From NCBI RefSeq assembly GCF_003075075.1, contig NZ_QCYM01000005.1, forward strand, positions 181,855 through 245,854: 64,000 nucleotides of DNA, written 5' to 3'. Below are positions 8,921 through 20,100 of this stretch, piece after piece; the stretch's first letter is position 1; every line of letters starts with the position of its first letter. The notes beneath the pieces are model-generated. The model was not told where the DNA came from, did no database searches, and worked only from the letters and a program-made list of their open reading frames with translations. Position numbers and translations under genes: made by a program. Origin of the DNA: Labrenzia sp. 011 (lineage in GTDB: Bacteria > Pseudomonadota > Alphaproteobacteria > Rhizobiales > Stappiaceae).

Positions 8921-9805
8921 ATGAATACGAATCTAAAAGATGACTATGTTGCGGCCCTGGTCGCCCTCGGCCATCAGGGGCGCCTGTCGGTCTTCCGCCT
9001 GCTTGTGCGGCGGGTTCCCGACTGGGTGCCGGCGGGAGAACTCGCCGAAGCCCTGTCCCTGAAACCGAGCACACTGTCCGTCTATGTCTCGATTCTGTCG
9101 CGGTGCGGTCTCGTGCAGTCCAGGCGCGAAGGACGTTCGATCCTGTATACCGCCGACCTGCGCAATGTGGGCGACCTTCTGGGGTTTCTTGTAGACGATT
9201 GCTGTCGGGGACGGCCTGAAGTTCTTGCTCCGGTGATGACCCCCAGGGACGCGCCGCCGCAAGAAGGAACAGGTTCCGATCGCGTATTCAATGTGCTGTT
9301 CGTCTGCTCGGGAAATTCCGCGCGCTCGATATTCGCCGAAGCCATCCTGCAGCAGGAGGGCAAGGGCCTTTTCCGGGCCTTTTCAGCCGGAACCCGGCCT
9401 GCCGGGGATGTGAACCCTCTGGCGCTTGTAACGCTGCGATCGGAGGGCTTCGACACCTCGGCGCTCAGACCGAAAGCCATAGACGACTTCGTTCACGACA
9501 AGTCGCTTCAAATGGATTTCGTCTTCACGGTTTGCGACCGCGCGGCGAATGTCGACTGCCCACCGTTGCCGGGGCAACCGGTGACGGCGCACTGGGGCGT
9601 GCCCGATCCCGTTTGCGTCGAGGGAACGGAGGCCGAAAAGGCGCATGCATTTCACCAGGCATTCGCAATGCTCCGGGACCGCCTTTCGGCCTTCATGTCC
9701 CTGCCGCTCGTCACCCTGGACAGGATTTCCCTGCAGGGCCGCCTGGACGAGATCGGCCGGCATGCAGCAGCGTCCGGCTCCTTGCCAAATTCTCCTGAGG
9801 CCTGA
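8921..9805 (+). CDS. ArsR-family repressor fused to a low-molecular-weight phosphatase-type arsenate reductase
   Basis: Residues about 8-100 form a winged-helix ArsR-like domain (GHQGRLSVFRLLVRR, then a recognition helix near LKPSTLSVYVSILSRCGLV) ending in a Cys-Cys pair (94-95), which in related ArsR proteins is part of a metalloid site. Residues about 122-280 are an LMW phosphatase/arsenate reductase domain with the P-loop CSGNSAR (Cys129 to Arg135, CX5R) and the later acid motif GVPDP. By family knowledge the pieces sense arsenite and reduce arsenate to arsenite. No arsenite efflux gene is adjacent; the gene faces the phn operon tail to tail. ATG 8921 gives a normal ArsR N-terminus; an earlier in-frame start at 8861 would add 20 atypical residues. 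A protein-tyrosine phosphatase role cannot be excluded. Confidence 0.85.
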   Translation: MNTNLKDDYVAALVALGHQGRLSVFRLLVRRVPDWVPAGELAEALSLKPSTLSVYVSILSRCGLVQSRREGRSILYTADLRNVGDLLGFLVDDCCRGRPEVLAPVMTPRDAPPQEGTGSDRVFNVLFVCSGNSARSIFAEAILQQEGKGLFRAFSAGTRPAGDVNPLALVTLRSEGFDTSALRPKAIDDFVHDKSLQMDFVFTVCDRAANVDCPPLPGQPVTAHWGVPDPVCVEGTEAEKAHAFHQAFAMLRDRLSAFMSLPLVTLDRISLQGRLDEIGRHAAASGSLPNSPEA

Positions 9806-9828
9806 CCTGACCGCGATCCGGGCCGATG

Positions 9829-10638
9829 TCAGATGATGGCTTTTCGCACCCGGGCGGACACCCATTCAGAGACGACCACGGTCGCCAGGATCACCAGCAG
9901 GATCATGGTGACCTGCGGCCACGCCAGCACGTTGAGCGAGGATTGCAGCTTCAGTCCCAGGCCTCCGGCCCCCACCAGCCCGAGAATGGCGCTCTCGCGG
10001 ATGTTGATGTCCCATCGGAAGACCGAAATGCCCCAGAAGGCGGGCAGCACCTGCGGAACGATGGCGTAATCGAGCACCTGCGCCCGGCCGGCGCCGGTGG
10101 CGATGACGGCTTCGACAGGCACGCTGTCCACCTCTTCGATGGCCTCGTAGAGCAGTTTTCCGATGAAGCCGACCGAGCGCAGACCGATGGCGATCACCCC
10201 CGCCAGAAGGCCCGGCCCCATGATCGCCACCAGCAGAAGCGCCCAGATCAGCGAGTTGATCGAACGGCTGGCCACGATCACAAACAGCGCCGCGGGCCGC
10301 AGCACCAGTGCGGAGGGCGTGGTGTTGCGCGCCGCCAGAAACGCCACCGGAACGGCCATAAGGATACCGAGCATCGTTCCGAGGGTTGCCATGTTGAGCG
10401 TGTCCCACAGCGGCCAGAGCAATTCGGGCAGATAGGACAGGCGCGGCGGCCACATGCGGCTGCCGATATCGGCAGCCTGCGTTGGGGCGTCGGTGACGAA
10501 GAACCAGATCGTGTCGCGGGTCATGATCTGCCAGCACCAGACGGTGAGCGCCACCAGCCCCAGCCAGGCGAGCCAGATCGTCAGTCCCTGGCGCTGTGTG
10601 TGGCGGCGCCAGGTGTCACGATGAGATGCGTCTGTCAT
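9829..10638 (-). CDS. phnE: Phosphonate-type ABC importer permease (second PhnE)
   Basis: A 269-residue inner-membrane permease of the PhnE family. The cytoplasmic coupling loop (EAVIATGAGRAQVLDYAIVPQVLP, an EAA motif) and the end RWDINIRESAILGLVGAGGLG are characteristic of PhnE. It is the last gene of phnD-phnC-phnE-phnE and overlaps the upstream permease by four bases (ATGA). The two permeases probably form a heterodimer. The Trp-rich N-terminus precedes the first membrane segment. Whether the substrate is a phosphonate, phosphite or a phosphate ester cannot be told from the permease. Confidence 0.9.
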   Translation of the reverse strand: MTDASHRDTWRRHTQRQGLTIWLAWLGLVALTVWCWQIMTRDTIWFFVTDAPTQAADIGSRMWPPRLSYLPELLWPLWDTLNMATLGTMLGILMAVPVAFLAARNTTPSALVLRPAALFVIVASRSINSLIWALLLVAIMGPGLLAGVIAIGLRSVGFIGKLLYEAIEEVDSVPVEAVIATGAGRAQVLDYAIVPQVLPAFWGISVFRWDINIRESAILGLVGAGGLGLKLQSSLNVLAWPQVTMILLVILATVVVSEWVSARVRKAII

Positions 10639-11435
10639 TGCAGGAACTTCCGGAGGTAGCTGGAGCCGTATTCGGTGACCATCACAAGCGCGATGATGAG
10701 CAGCAGGATGGCGCCGGCGCTGTCATACTCGTAGCGGTCGATCGCGGTGTTGAGCGTGGCGCCGATGCCGCCCGCACCGACGATCCCGATCACGGCACTT
10801 TCCCTGAAATTGATATCGAGCCGGTAGAGCGACAGGCCGATCAGCCGGGGCATGACCTGCGGCTGGATGGCGTAGTTGATCATCTGCAGCCAGGAGGCGC
10901 CCGTCGCGCGAATGGCCTCGGCCTGCGCTTCGTCGATGTCCTCGATGTCCTCGGCGAGCAGCTTGGACAGAAATCCGATGGTCGCGAAGCTCAGGGTCAG
11001 GAAGCCGGCGAAGGGGCCGAAACCGAACATGGCGACGAAGAAGATCGCGATGATGATTTCCTGAAGCGCCCGGCTCAGGGCGATGATCGACCGGCAAACC
11101 AGATAAACCGCACGCGGCGCGATGTTGCGCGCCGCGCCGACTCCGATGGGCACGGAGATGACAATGCCGGCCACGGTGGAGGTCAGTGTCATCGTCAGGC
11201 TTTCGACAAGCCCTTTCGAGATGTCGCTCCAGCGGCTTGTGAAGTCGGGCTGCAGAAAGCCGCCGGCAAAGCGCAGGCCGCGTTCCCAGCCTTCAACGAT
11301 CCGCGCCCAGTTCGGATCAAGCGTTGCCAGGGCCAGGACAAGCCAGACGGCGAAGCCGGTCTGAAGTCCGATCCGCCAGCCGCGGTGGGTGAAAATCTGC
11401 GGCGGGCGTTTCCAGGTGGCCGGATATCCGTTCAT
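10635..11435 (-). CDS. phnE: Phosphonate-type ABC importer permease (first PhnE)
   Basis: A 266-residue permease homologous to the following one. It has several hydrophobic helices, a coupling loop [24 protein letters not shown], and the family ending [21 protein letters not shown]. It overlaps the ATPase gene upstream and the second permease gene downstream by four bases each, so the three are translated as a unit. Confidence 0.9.
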   Translation of the reverse strand: MNGYPATWKRPPQIFTHRGWRIGLQTGFAVWLVLALATLDPNWARIVEGWERGLRFAGGFLQPDFTSRWSDISKGLVESLTMTLTSTVAGIVISVPIGVGAARNIAPRAVYLVCRSIIALSRALQEIIIAIFFVAMFGFGPFAGFLTLSFATIGFLSKLLAEDIEDIDEAQAEAIRATGASWLQMINYAIQPQVMPRLIGLSLYRLDINFRESAVIGIVGAGGIGATLNTAIDRYEYDSAGAILLLIIALVMVTEYGSSYLRKFLQ

Positions 11436-12253
11436 GCGCCGATCCGCTCGAGGTGTGCAACGCTGTCCGCTTCGGCCGCCCTGTCTTCTTCCGCGCCCCG
11501 GCGCATGGCATGCCAGTCTTCGGCGCCGTAAATCTCCGACAGCACATCTTCCGTCAGCGCCGAGGGGGCGCCGTCGAACACGATCTGCCCGGCCCGCAGC
11601 CCGACGATCCGCTGCATGAATTGCTGTGCCAGCGGCACATCGTGAATGTTGACGATGGCAGGCAGGCCGTGCTCCGCACAGATCCCGGTCAGGAGCCGCA
11701 TGATCTGCCGGCTGGTCTTCGGGTCGAGACTGGCCGTGGGTTCGTCCACCAGCAGCAGTTCGGGCTCCTGCGCCAGCGCGCGCGCAATGCCGACCCTCTG
11801 CCGTTGCCCGCCCGACAGGGCGTCGGCGCGTTTGTCCGCGTGATCCATCAGCCCGACCCGGTCCAGCAGGTGATAGGCCCGGCTGATATCGTCGGCGCCG
11901 TAGCGGCGGGTGAAACTTGTCCAGAAGCCGACATAGCCGAGCCGCCCGGACAGGACGTTTTCCATCACCGTCAGCCGTTCAACCAGAGCGTACTCCTGGA
12001 AGATCATGCCGATCCGCCGACGCATGGCGCGCAGCTCCCGGTGTCCCAGGCCGGTGATCGGGCGTCCGGACAGGGTGATCGATCCGGACGTCGGTTCGAC
12101 CAGGCGGTTGATACAGCGGATCAGAGTGGACTTGCCGGCCCCGGAAGGGCCGATCAGGCCGACGATCTGCCCCTCCGGAACGGACAGGGTCACGTCGTTG
12201 AGCGCCTTGTCTCCCGTCCTGTAGGTCTTTTGAAGGGAATTCAGTTCGAGCAT
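11432..12253 (-). CDS. phnC: Phosphonate-type ABC importer ATPase (PhnC)
   Basis: A 273-residue ATP-binding subunit: Walker [10 protein letters not shown] (35-43), a Q-loop in MIFQEYALV, signature [15 protein letters not shown], Walker [13 protein letters not shown], and the switch His in IHDVPLA. The region between Q-loop and signature ([17 protein letters not shown]) is typical of PhnC. ATG 12253 is preferred over an in-frame ATG at 12277 because it starts directly at the conserved [10 protein letters not shown] and the longer form would run into the hairpin upstream. Confidence 0.9.
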   Translation of the reverse strand: MLELNSLQKTYRTGDKALNDVTLSVPEGQIVGLIGPSGAGKSTLIRCINRLVEPTSGSITLSGRPITGLGHRELRAMRRRIGMIFQEYALVERLTVMENVLSGRLGYVGFWTSFTRRYGADDISRAYHLLDRVGLMDHADKRADALSGGQRQRVGIARALAQEPELLLVDEPTASLDPKTSRQIMRLLTGICAEHGLPAIVNIHDVPLAQQFMQRIVGLRAGQIVFDGAPSALTEDVLSEIYGAEDWHAMRRGAEEDRAAEADSVAHLERIGA

Positions 12254-12271
12254 GATGGCTCCAGAAAGAGG

Positions 12272-12299
12272 CGGCACGGGCGGATTGCGCCGTCCGTGC
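12272..12299 (-). promoter_or_regulatory. Intercistronic hairpin between phnD and phnC
   Basis: An 11-bp stem (12272-12282 with 12289-12299, one G-T wobble) with a six-base loop lies in the 65-base gap between phnD and phnC. It has no T tract. Such a structure would protect the phnD message or partly stop transcription, giving more binding protein than transporter. Confidence 0.6.
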
Positions 12300-12318
12300 C
12301 CCGGGAACTCGAGGAAGG

Positions 12319-13269
12319 TTACTGGCAGGCGTAGGAGACGCCGTTGGCCTCGTCGATCTGCCGGATCACCGCCCAGTTGTCCTTGAAGGTGATGGGGATG
12401 AACTGTGCCTCACCGGACTTGGAGAATTCGGCTTCGAGGGAGGAACCTTCCCATTCGAAGGTTTCGAACGCTTCCTTGATCTTTTCCTGAAGGTCGGGCG
12501 TCAGGTTGTGAGCAACGCCGTAGCCGGTGGTCGGGAAGGTTTGCGAGGTGTAGATAATCTTCACCTGATCGTCGGAAATCACTTCGCGGGCAATCATCCG
12601 CTTGCGGACGGAGTTGGCGATGGCACCGGCCGGGTAGTCCTTGTTGGCAACGCCGAGGATGGTGTTGTCGTGCTTGCCGGAGAATGCCGCTTCGAAATCC
12701 TTGCCGGCTTCCATGCCATATTCGGCCTTCAGGATCGCCGACGGTGCCTTGAAACCGGAATTCGAGGTTTCGGAGGAGAAGGCAAGCGTCTTGCCCTTGA
12801 TGTCCTCGACCTTTTCGATCCCGGCGCCCGGATAGGTGATGATCTCCATCTCGTAGCCGAAGGACCCGTCTTCCTTGGCCATCATCGTGAACGGACGGAA
12901 ACCGGCGCAGGCAACCGCCAGCGGATTCGAACCGGTGTTGAAGCCTGCAACATGGAGACGCCCGGCGCGCATGGCCTCGATCTGGGCCGCATTGGAAACG
13001 ACCGGGAAGAACTGGACCTTCTTGCCGGTCACCTTTTCCATGTGAGTCAGGAAGTCCTTCCACGCCTCTGCATAGACGGCCGGGTCTTCCACCGGCGTAT
13101 AGGCGAAGATCAGAACCGACGGATCCTTGAGGTCTTGCGCATCGGTCGGAATGTCGGCGATCAGGTCGCCATCGGCATCGGTGTAGCGGCTGTCCAAGGC
13201 GAATTCGGCGGAAGCCGGCATTGACAGCGCGAGCAGAGCGGTTGCCGCGAGTAGATTGCGAAGCATCAT
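12319..13269 (-). CDS. phnD: Phosphonate-type ABC importer periplasmic binding protein (PhnD)
   Basis: A 316-residue protein with a Sec signal peptide ([20 protein letters not shown]). The mature part has PhnD/PtxB-family blocks: [43 protein letters not shown], then [12 protein letters not shown], where PhnD proteins hold the phosphonate group, and [25 protein letters not shown] lies 6 bases before the ATG at 13269; a second ATG follows at once. It is the first gene of the operon. No C-P lyase or phosphonatase genes are in the window, so the transported compound is unknown. Confidence 0.9.
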   Translation of the reverse strand: MMLRNLLAATALLALSMPASAEFALDSRYTDADGDLIADIPTDAQDLKDPSVLIFAYTPVEDPAVYAEAWKDFLTHMEKVTGKKVQFFPVVSNAAQIEAMRAGRLHVAGFNTGSNPLAVACAGFRPFTMMAKEDGSFGYEMEIITYPGAGIEKVEDIKGKTLAFSSETSNSGFKAPSAILKAEYGMEAGKDFEAAFSGKHDNTILGVANKDYPAGAIANSVRKRMIAREVISDDQVKIIYTSQTFPTTGYGVAHNLTPDLQEKIKEAFETFEWEGSSLEAEFSKSGEAQFIPITFKDNWAVIRQIDEANGVSYACQ

Positions 13270-14183
13270 ATATTTCTCCTGGTGAAATTTTCCGCCGCGT
13301 CCCGTTACACGTCCATGACAGGCGCAGGACGCCCGGACGACGGCTCAGACCCGGGTGACCATGTGAAACGGTCGCATGTCGATCGCATCAAGTAGCCCAC
13401 CCAACCTGTTCGGCTCTGCCGGCGCCGTTTGGCCCCGCCCAGATGCCGGATTCAACTAGTCAATAATTCATGAATAATTAAAATAATCGGGTTTTGCAAT
13501 CGCCTCACACCTGCCAAGTCATTGTTTCATAAAAAATTCACAAACCGGACACACGACGCCGGAGTTGAGGGCGGCAGTCGCCGACAGCGGATGTTGCGTC
13601 CTTGTCAAAGCCCGAAACGGACCCCTTGTTCGTGAAGAGCTGACCCGATGCTGCCTGGGATTCGTCCGGCGGTGATCTGGTTTCAGACCTGGTTTTTGAA
13701 ACGCCCGCTCGGTTTCCGGTTGCTGGGATGTCTCGGTGAGATGTGGGCCGAACCCGAAGCTGCAGGTCTCAGGTCCTGGGCCCGAAACGTCTCACGGCCA
13801 GCCTAGCGCCCGAACGCGCATCGGTTCCTTGCATTTGCGGAAGCGCATGTAGATATCGAGGACTGACGCAGAGACCGGAATGAGGGGTGTTCTTATGATA
13901 AGGCCGGTTGCAGGGCGCCGACCGCATCGCAAATTCCCGATGGCACGGCCTGCCGTCACCGTGGTCGGAGGCGGAAAACTCAAGAATCCGGCAGTCCATG
14001 GCAGTGCTCCTGAGCACCCCTGAGAAAATTCCGGATGCAAAAGGTCCAAGTCTCGAACAGCGGAGCGCTTTTGTGTGCACTTTTCTTTTTCTCTGTGTTT
14101 CCAGTTGAAAAATTAAGATCCTGTTAACCATCAAGGCCAGACGGTGTCCGGGACCAATTTTTCCTTGAAACATCAATGCTCTG
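13270..14183. other. Intergenic region between phnD and the autotransporter gene
   Basis: About 0.9 kb with no recognised gene. The part near 13455-13545 is strongly A+T-rich against its surroundings and lies upstream of phnD, so it probably holds the phn promoter. I looked for a Pho box and saw only a weak match (around CTGCCAAGTCATTGTTTCAT on the plus strand). The part from about 14040 on is also A+T-richer and precedes the autotransporter gene. Confidence 0.5.
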
Positions 14184-17100
14184 GTGGCGTGTGTGACTTC
14201 TTCCAGGTTTATTTCCTCTACGTCACCGCTTGTTGCGGTGTTGCTGTCAGCAACGTCACTCACTCCGGCTGCGGCGCAATGCTCGGTCGTGGACGGAACC
14301 GCCACATGCATGGGCGCATTCAGTGATCCGGTCGTCTATGACGACTACGCCGCTGACGGTGTCGACACGATCGAACTCCGTGACCTGAGAGAGGAAATCG
14401 ACGCCCACAATGGCGGTGACGGTTTTGGACCTGCCATCTATTTGCGCGATATAGGCGGTCAAACACCCTCGCCCGATGATTGGTCGAGCTCCAACCGCAA
14501 CGGACAGGACGGCATTGACGGCAGTTCAGGGCATGCGTTGACCGCCAATGTGAGCCTCGACTTCAAGAGCATTGGTATCACCGGTGAGAGTGCGGTGGAA
14601 CTCGTCACCCGGGGATGGGACGGCAGTGATGCCCATGAAGCAAGCCACACGGACAAACACGCCACCGGTGGTCAGGGGGGCGCTGGCGGCGATGGTGGTG
14701 ATCTGACATTTGTTGGGCAACAGAATCCGCTCGGAGCCGGGTCGGACGACGGGGGTGTCGGTGCAATCCAGGCCACGGGTCAGCGCTCGGATTCGCATGG
14801 CATCCAGCTTACCACCTTCGCCGGTAATGGCGGCGACGGCGGTTGGGCATACTCAAAGGGAGGCCTGAAAGATGCAAATGGCGGCGATGGCGGCGCGGGT
14901 GGCAACGGCGGCAACGCCATTCTGACTCTCCGTGATGGGCATTATCTCGACTACAATGGTGCCGGCTTCGGCATCCAGGTCCTCACCTATGGCGGCAACG
15001 GTGGAGATGGAAATTATGCAGAAGTGCACGGTGCCGACAGTTCCTATGGGGGTGCGGGCGGTCAGGGTGGCAATGGCGGGAACATCAACGTTACAGCGAC
15101 CTCAGCGTTAAGCACCATCGTAACGACTGGGCCGATCGGCATCCAGCTCGTGAGCGTTGGTGGTGACGGCGGCGACGGCGGCGATGACAAAGGCGGCAGC
15201 GGCTCCCGCAGCGGCAGCGGCGGCGAGGCTGGCAACGGCGGCGACGTGACTGCAGATCTCAAGGTGGACGTCACGACGAAAGGGGCTGACGCTTTTTACG
15301 GAATCCATTTGAAAAGCGCAGGTGGTCTTGCAGGGAAAAGCGGTGGCAGCAGCGGGGCTTTCTCGAGCAACGCTGGCAATCCGGGTGACCCGGGTGAAGC
15401 CGGCGAGGTCAAGCTGACCCTCACTGACTCCAGCGTAAGCACGGACAACCTCGAGGCGGATGCAATCCTGGTGCAGAGCGTCGGTGGGATGGGCGGTTCC
15501 GGTGGTGATGTCTCCGGTTTCATCTCTTACGGGTCCTCCGGCGGTTCGGGAGGCGCTGGCGGCAAGGTGACCGCAACGATCAGTTCGACGGATGTCTCGA
15601 CTTCAGGCCTCCACGCAAGCGCATTGCACGTTCAATCGGTCGGGGGCGGTGGCGGAAAGGCCGGCAAGAGCTCGGGACTTGTTGCGCTTGGCTCTTCGGC
15701 CGGGGCCGGAGGGAGTGGCGCCGAGGTTGCGGTTTCGCTCAAGAACAGCACCTTCGCAACCGAAGGGCTCAACGCGGTCGGCGTCAAGGTCCAGTCTATT
15801 GGCGGCGGTGGCGGCAGCTCGGGGGCTGCGGAAGGTTTCTATGCAGTTGGCGGCAGTGGTGGTCTTGGCGGCGACGGAGGCACCATTGATCTGTCCGTCC
15901 AGGGGGTCACGGTCACGACAAAGGGCATAAGTTCGGTCGGTATTCTTGCCGAAAGTATCGGCGCAGGCGGCGGAGATGCCTATTCGCCGAGCGGTGCATT
16001 CGCCTTGGGTCAGGACGGTGGCGGTGGCGGGGACGGCGACAAGATCGTTTTCACGAGCAGCAACAGTGGCGTCTCGGTCAAAACCGAAGGTGCTCATTCT
16101 GATGGAGTGCTGCTGCAGTCATTGGGCGGCGGCGGCGGCAAGGGCGCGAGCTCCTTCGCGGCGGTTGACGTGATCGCGCCCCTGGTTGGTGCGAGCGGCG
16201 GCGATGGTGGATCGGGGGGCAATGTCACTTTCACCGGAACCGGCAAGGACAGCATCACGACCCTGGGCGCACACTCGCGTGGTTATTTTGCACAGTCCGT
16301 GGGCGGTGGCGGCGGAGTTGGTGGCAATGCGACCGAGATCAATATCGGTCTGGTATTTAACTCGAATACCGGCTCATCGAACGTCTCGACGGGCAGTGAT
16401 GGCGGTACGGTTTCCGGTTCCATCAGCGGAAAGATCCAGACCTCGGGACACAATTCGGCGGGCGTGTTGATTCAGTCTCTAGGTGGTGGTGGCGGTGCTG
16501 CCGGCAACAGCATTCAGGCTGGAGTTGCCTTCGAGTTCAATCACGACATGGGCGTTGACGGCGGCGCCGGTGGCGATGGCGGTGCCGTAACCCTTAGCAG
16601 CGATGCGGTCATCAAGACCACAGGCGCAGAATCGGACGGCATCATTGTCCAGTCAGTCGGTGGCGGTGGCGGCCAATCGAGCAATGTGATCGATGCAAAC
16701 GCTGGCGTAAACTTCAGTCAATACGTCATGAACCAGGGCGCCAGCGGCGGCGCTGGCGGAAATGGCGGTAAAGTGACCGTGACCTCGAACGGGCAGATTA
16801 CCACAAGCGGTTCGGCATCTTTCGGCATCTTTGCACAATCGCTCGCTGGCGGCGGTGGTAAAGCCGGCACAACAATCGATGCATCCACGGGTCTTTCCGC
16901 CGGTGCGGTGACGCTGGGCCAGTCAGGCGGCGACGGCGGTGTGAGCGGCGATGTCAATGTCATCAACAAAGGCAAGATCCACACCTCGGGTGTGTTGGCA
17001 GGCGGTATCTTCGCCCAGAGCGTTGCCGGCGGCGGCGGCCAGGCCAATACCACTGTAAATGGAGATCTGGGCCTCAGCCTTGACTATACGCACGGCGGTG

Positions 17101-20100
17101 ATGGCGGGGCGGGCGGCACTGCCGGCGATGTCTCCGTCGACAACCGGAACGGGATCACTACCGATAATGACGGCGCGATTGCGATCTTCGCCCAGAGCCT
17201 TGGCGGCGGTGGCGGGAATGGTGCGCTTACGGCATCTGGCGCTGTTAGCGTCGCCGCGCTCAACATAGGTGTAGGTGGCAATGGCGGCGAAGGCGGGCAG
17301 GGGGGCAAGGCGACCGTCACGAATACGGGTAACCTCACCACGAAGGGTAACTATTCGATCGGGATTGCGGCACAGAGCAGCGGTGGATCCGGCGGCAACG
17401 CGGGAATGCTGGCTCAGGGCACTGCGACCGGTGGCGAATTTACGGGATCGATCACCGTCGGGGTGGGCGGCGATGGCGGTGACGGCGGTATCGCCGAGGA
17501 CGTCCAAATCGACAATTCCGGAACCATTCTCACGGATGGATTTTATGCATCGGGCATAGCGGTTCAGTCGATAGGCGGTGATGGCGGCATGGGCGGCGCT
17601 GTTTATTCCGGCACGATCGACATTTCCACGGAAGGAGCCGGTACTGCCAATGTGACCGTTGGCGGCAAGGGCGGCGGCGGCAGCCAGGCCGGAAAGGTGA
17701 CTGTCGACAACAAGGGTGCGATCACCACAAGCGGACACTATGCGGATGCAATCTTTGCCCAATCGGTGGGCGGCAACGGCGGTTCAGGCGGGCTGAGTTA
17801 CGGGGGAACGCTGTCCGCGGGAACCGGTAGCGATATCTCCGTCAACGTCGAGGTCGGCGGTGCTGGTGGTGGTGGGTCACTGGGCGGCGATGTGTCGGTT
17901 TCAAACTCGGCGGCACTGTCAACGCAAGGCGGAAATGCGCATGGCATTTTCGCGCAATCCCTCGGCGGCAGTGGCGGCGATGGCGGAGCTGGCTACGGTT
18001 TCTTCGGTGACTTCGCTCGCGAGAAGGAGGAATACCTCAAGATCTCAGCGAATTCGCAGGTCGGGGGCTATGGCGGGTCAGGCGATCATGCCGGCGCTGT
18101 CACGATCGATAATACCGGCACTATCACCACCCAGCAGGACACGTCTTACGGCATCTATGCGCAGTCCGTTGGCGGCGGCGGCGGTGATGGCGGCAATGCC
18201 GGTGCCTATTCGATCGGCTATACGCTGGCACCGAAGGATGAGGAAGGCGAGAGCGCCGAGTCCAAAGGCGTGAGCCTCAGCTACACCATGGGCGGTTTTG
18301 CCGGCGGCGGTGGCCATGGTGATGCGGTCACGGTGACCAATGCAAAGGGCGGCTCGATCAAGACCAGCGGTGTTGCCTCCTACGGTATCTTCGCTCAGTC
18401 GGTAGGCGGCTCCGGCGGTACCGGCGGCAACGGCGAACCTGATCTGGAAGGGTGGCTGGCCGATGTCTACGAAGACTACGAGAAGCTCAACACACTCAAG
18501 GAAATCTACGACCAGTACAAGGAGTTCCCGGGAAGTCTGCTTGAAGGGTTTTCGGTTGATGTCGGTGGCGGTGCAGGCGAGGGCAGCGACGGCGGAGAGG
18601 TCGTTGTGGAAAGTGGTGACAACATTTCGACCGAAGGCGACTCAGCGACGGCAATCTATGCCCAGTCGGTTGGCGGTGGCGGTGGCTCGGGAGGAGACGG
18701 CAGCCAGGGATTGATCACATCGCTGACGGTCGCTGGAAACTCCGGCGGTGGCGGTGACGGCGGCGCGGTCAGTGTCACCAACAAAACCGATGCAACGATC
18801 TCGACCAAGGGCAGTGGAGCCATGGGCATCTTCGCTCATTCAATCGGTGGCGGTGGCGGTGCTGGTGGAGATATCGAAACGAACATCGTCCATGAACTTG
18901 ACGATCTTGTAGAGACCCTGGGCTCCCAGATCTTCGATGTTGATGACGGTGGCGATGGCGGTGACGGTGGCGATATCACCGTTGTCAACGATGGTTCAAT
19001 CCTCACGTCTGGCGTCAACGCTCATGGCATCTTCGCTCAGTCGGTCGGTGGTGGCGGTGGCGCGCAGGGCGAGCTCATTGCCGAAGGGCACGACGATGAC
19101 CCCGGCTATATCGGAAGTACGGGCATGAAGGGCAATGCCGGCATGGTGGAGGTCACTGTGTCCCGGGGCGCCGCGGTCAAGGTGGAAGGTGACGGGGCCG
19201 TCGGCATCTTCGCGCAGAGCGCGGCCGGCGGAAGTGACGACAGCTATGCCGGTGGTGTGAAGGTCGACGTTGCCGGGACTGTCACCGCGAGCGGGGCGAA
19301 CGGCAGGGCAATTCTGGTGCAGGCTGATGAAAACGGCACCGATTACGACAGCGCCGGCACAAGCACCGGAGTATCTTATGTCAAGATCGAAAAGGGTGGC
19401 AACGTCAACAAGACGGATCATGAGGACTCCTATGCAGCCATCGCCTTTCTTTCCGGCCGTGAAGTCATCGATGATAACCACGAGATCAAGAATTCCAATG
19501 TTCTGATCAACTACGGTGAGGTTTTCAGCAAGAACTATGCCGTTGAAACCGATGGAACCAGCGCGTTTCGCTTTCACAACTACGGGACGTTTTATGGACG
19601 TCTGAATTTCCAGGCCGACGGGACCGCCCAGAACTCCGTTATCAACAAGAGCGGCGGCACTATGAATATTGGCAATTCGGAGTTTGGCACCAACTCCTAC
19701 ACACGTTTTGAAAACAGTGGCACGCTGACGCCGGGCTGGGCGAAGGAAACGCCGATTGTCACGCTGAAATCGGCTGGCACCTTCGATCAGACCAGCACCG
19801 GTGAAATGCTCTTCAATGTGGATACATCCAACTCGATGGCCAACGGAAAACTGGTCCTCGATTTTGCGGAAGGCGGAACGCTCGATGGTGTGCTGGCCGC
19901 GCATTGGGTGGGAACCGAGGGCGTCCAGGACGGCGCGACCGGAGTGCTTGACGTCCTCGACCTCAATGCAGCGGAAGGCAAGTCCTTTGATATCACCGCG
20001 CTGGGAACGGATACCGGAACTGCAGCAGCCTATTCACTTGAAGCCAATGACGAGGGCACGAATGTCAAACTGAAGTACAAGGTGGATTATTCCGGAAAGG

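Noticed and set aside
13480..13560. Pho box upstream of phnD
   Set aside because: Only a loose resemblance to the CTGTCAT direct repeat, and its orientation and distance are not convincing.
14600..19300. Possible CRISPR array or tandem satellite
   Set aside because: The repetition is at protein level (GGxGG turns), repeat units differ in length and sequence, and it lies in one open frame with a signal peptide and barrel.
18996..19904. 302-residue minus-strand frame inside the autotransporter
   Set aside because: Produced by the periodic Gly/Asp codons on the other strand; no start site or family features.
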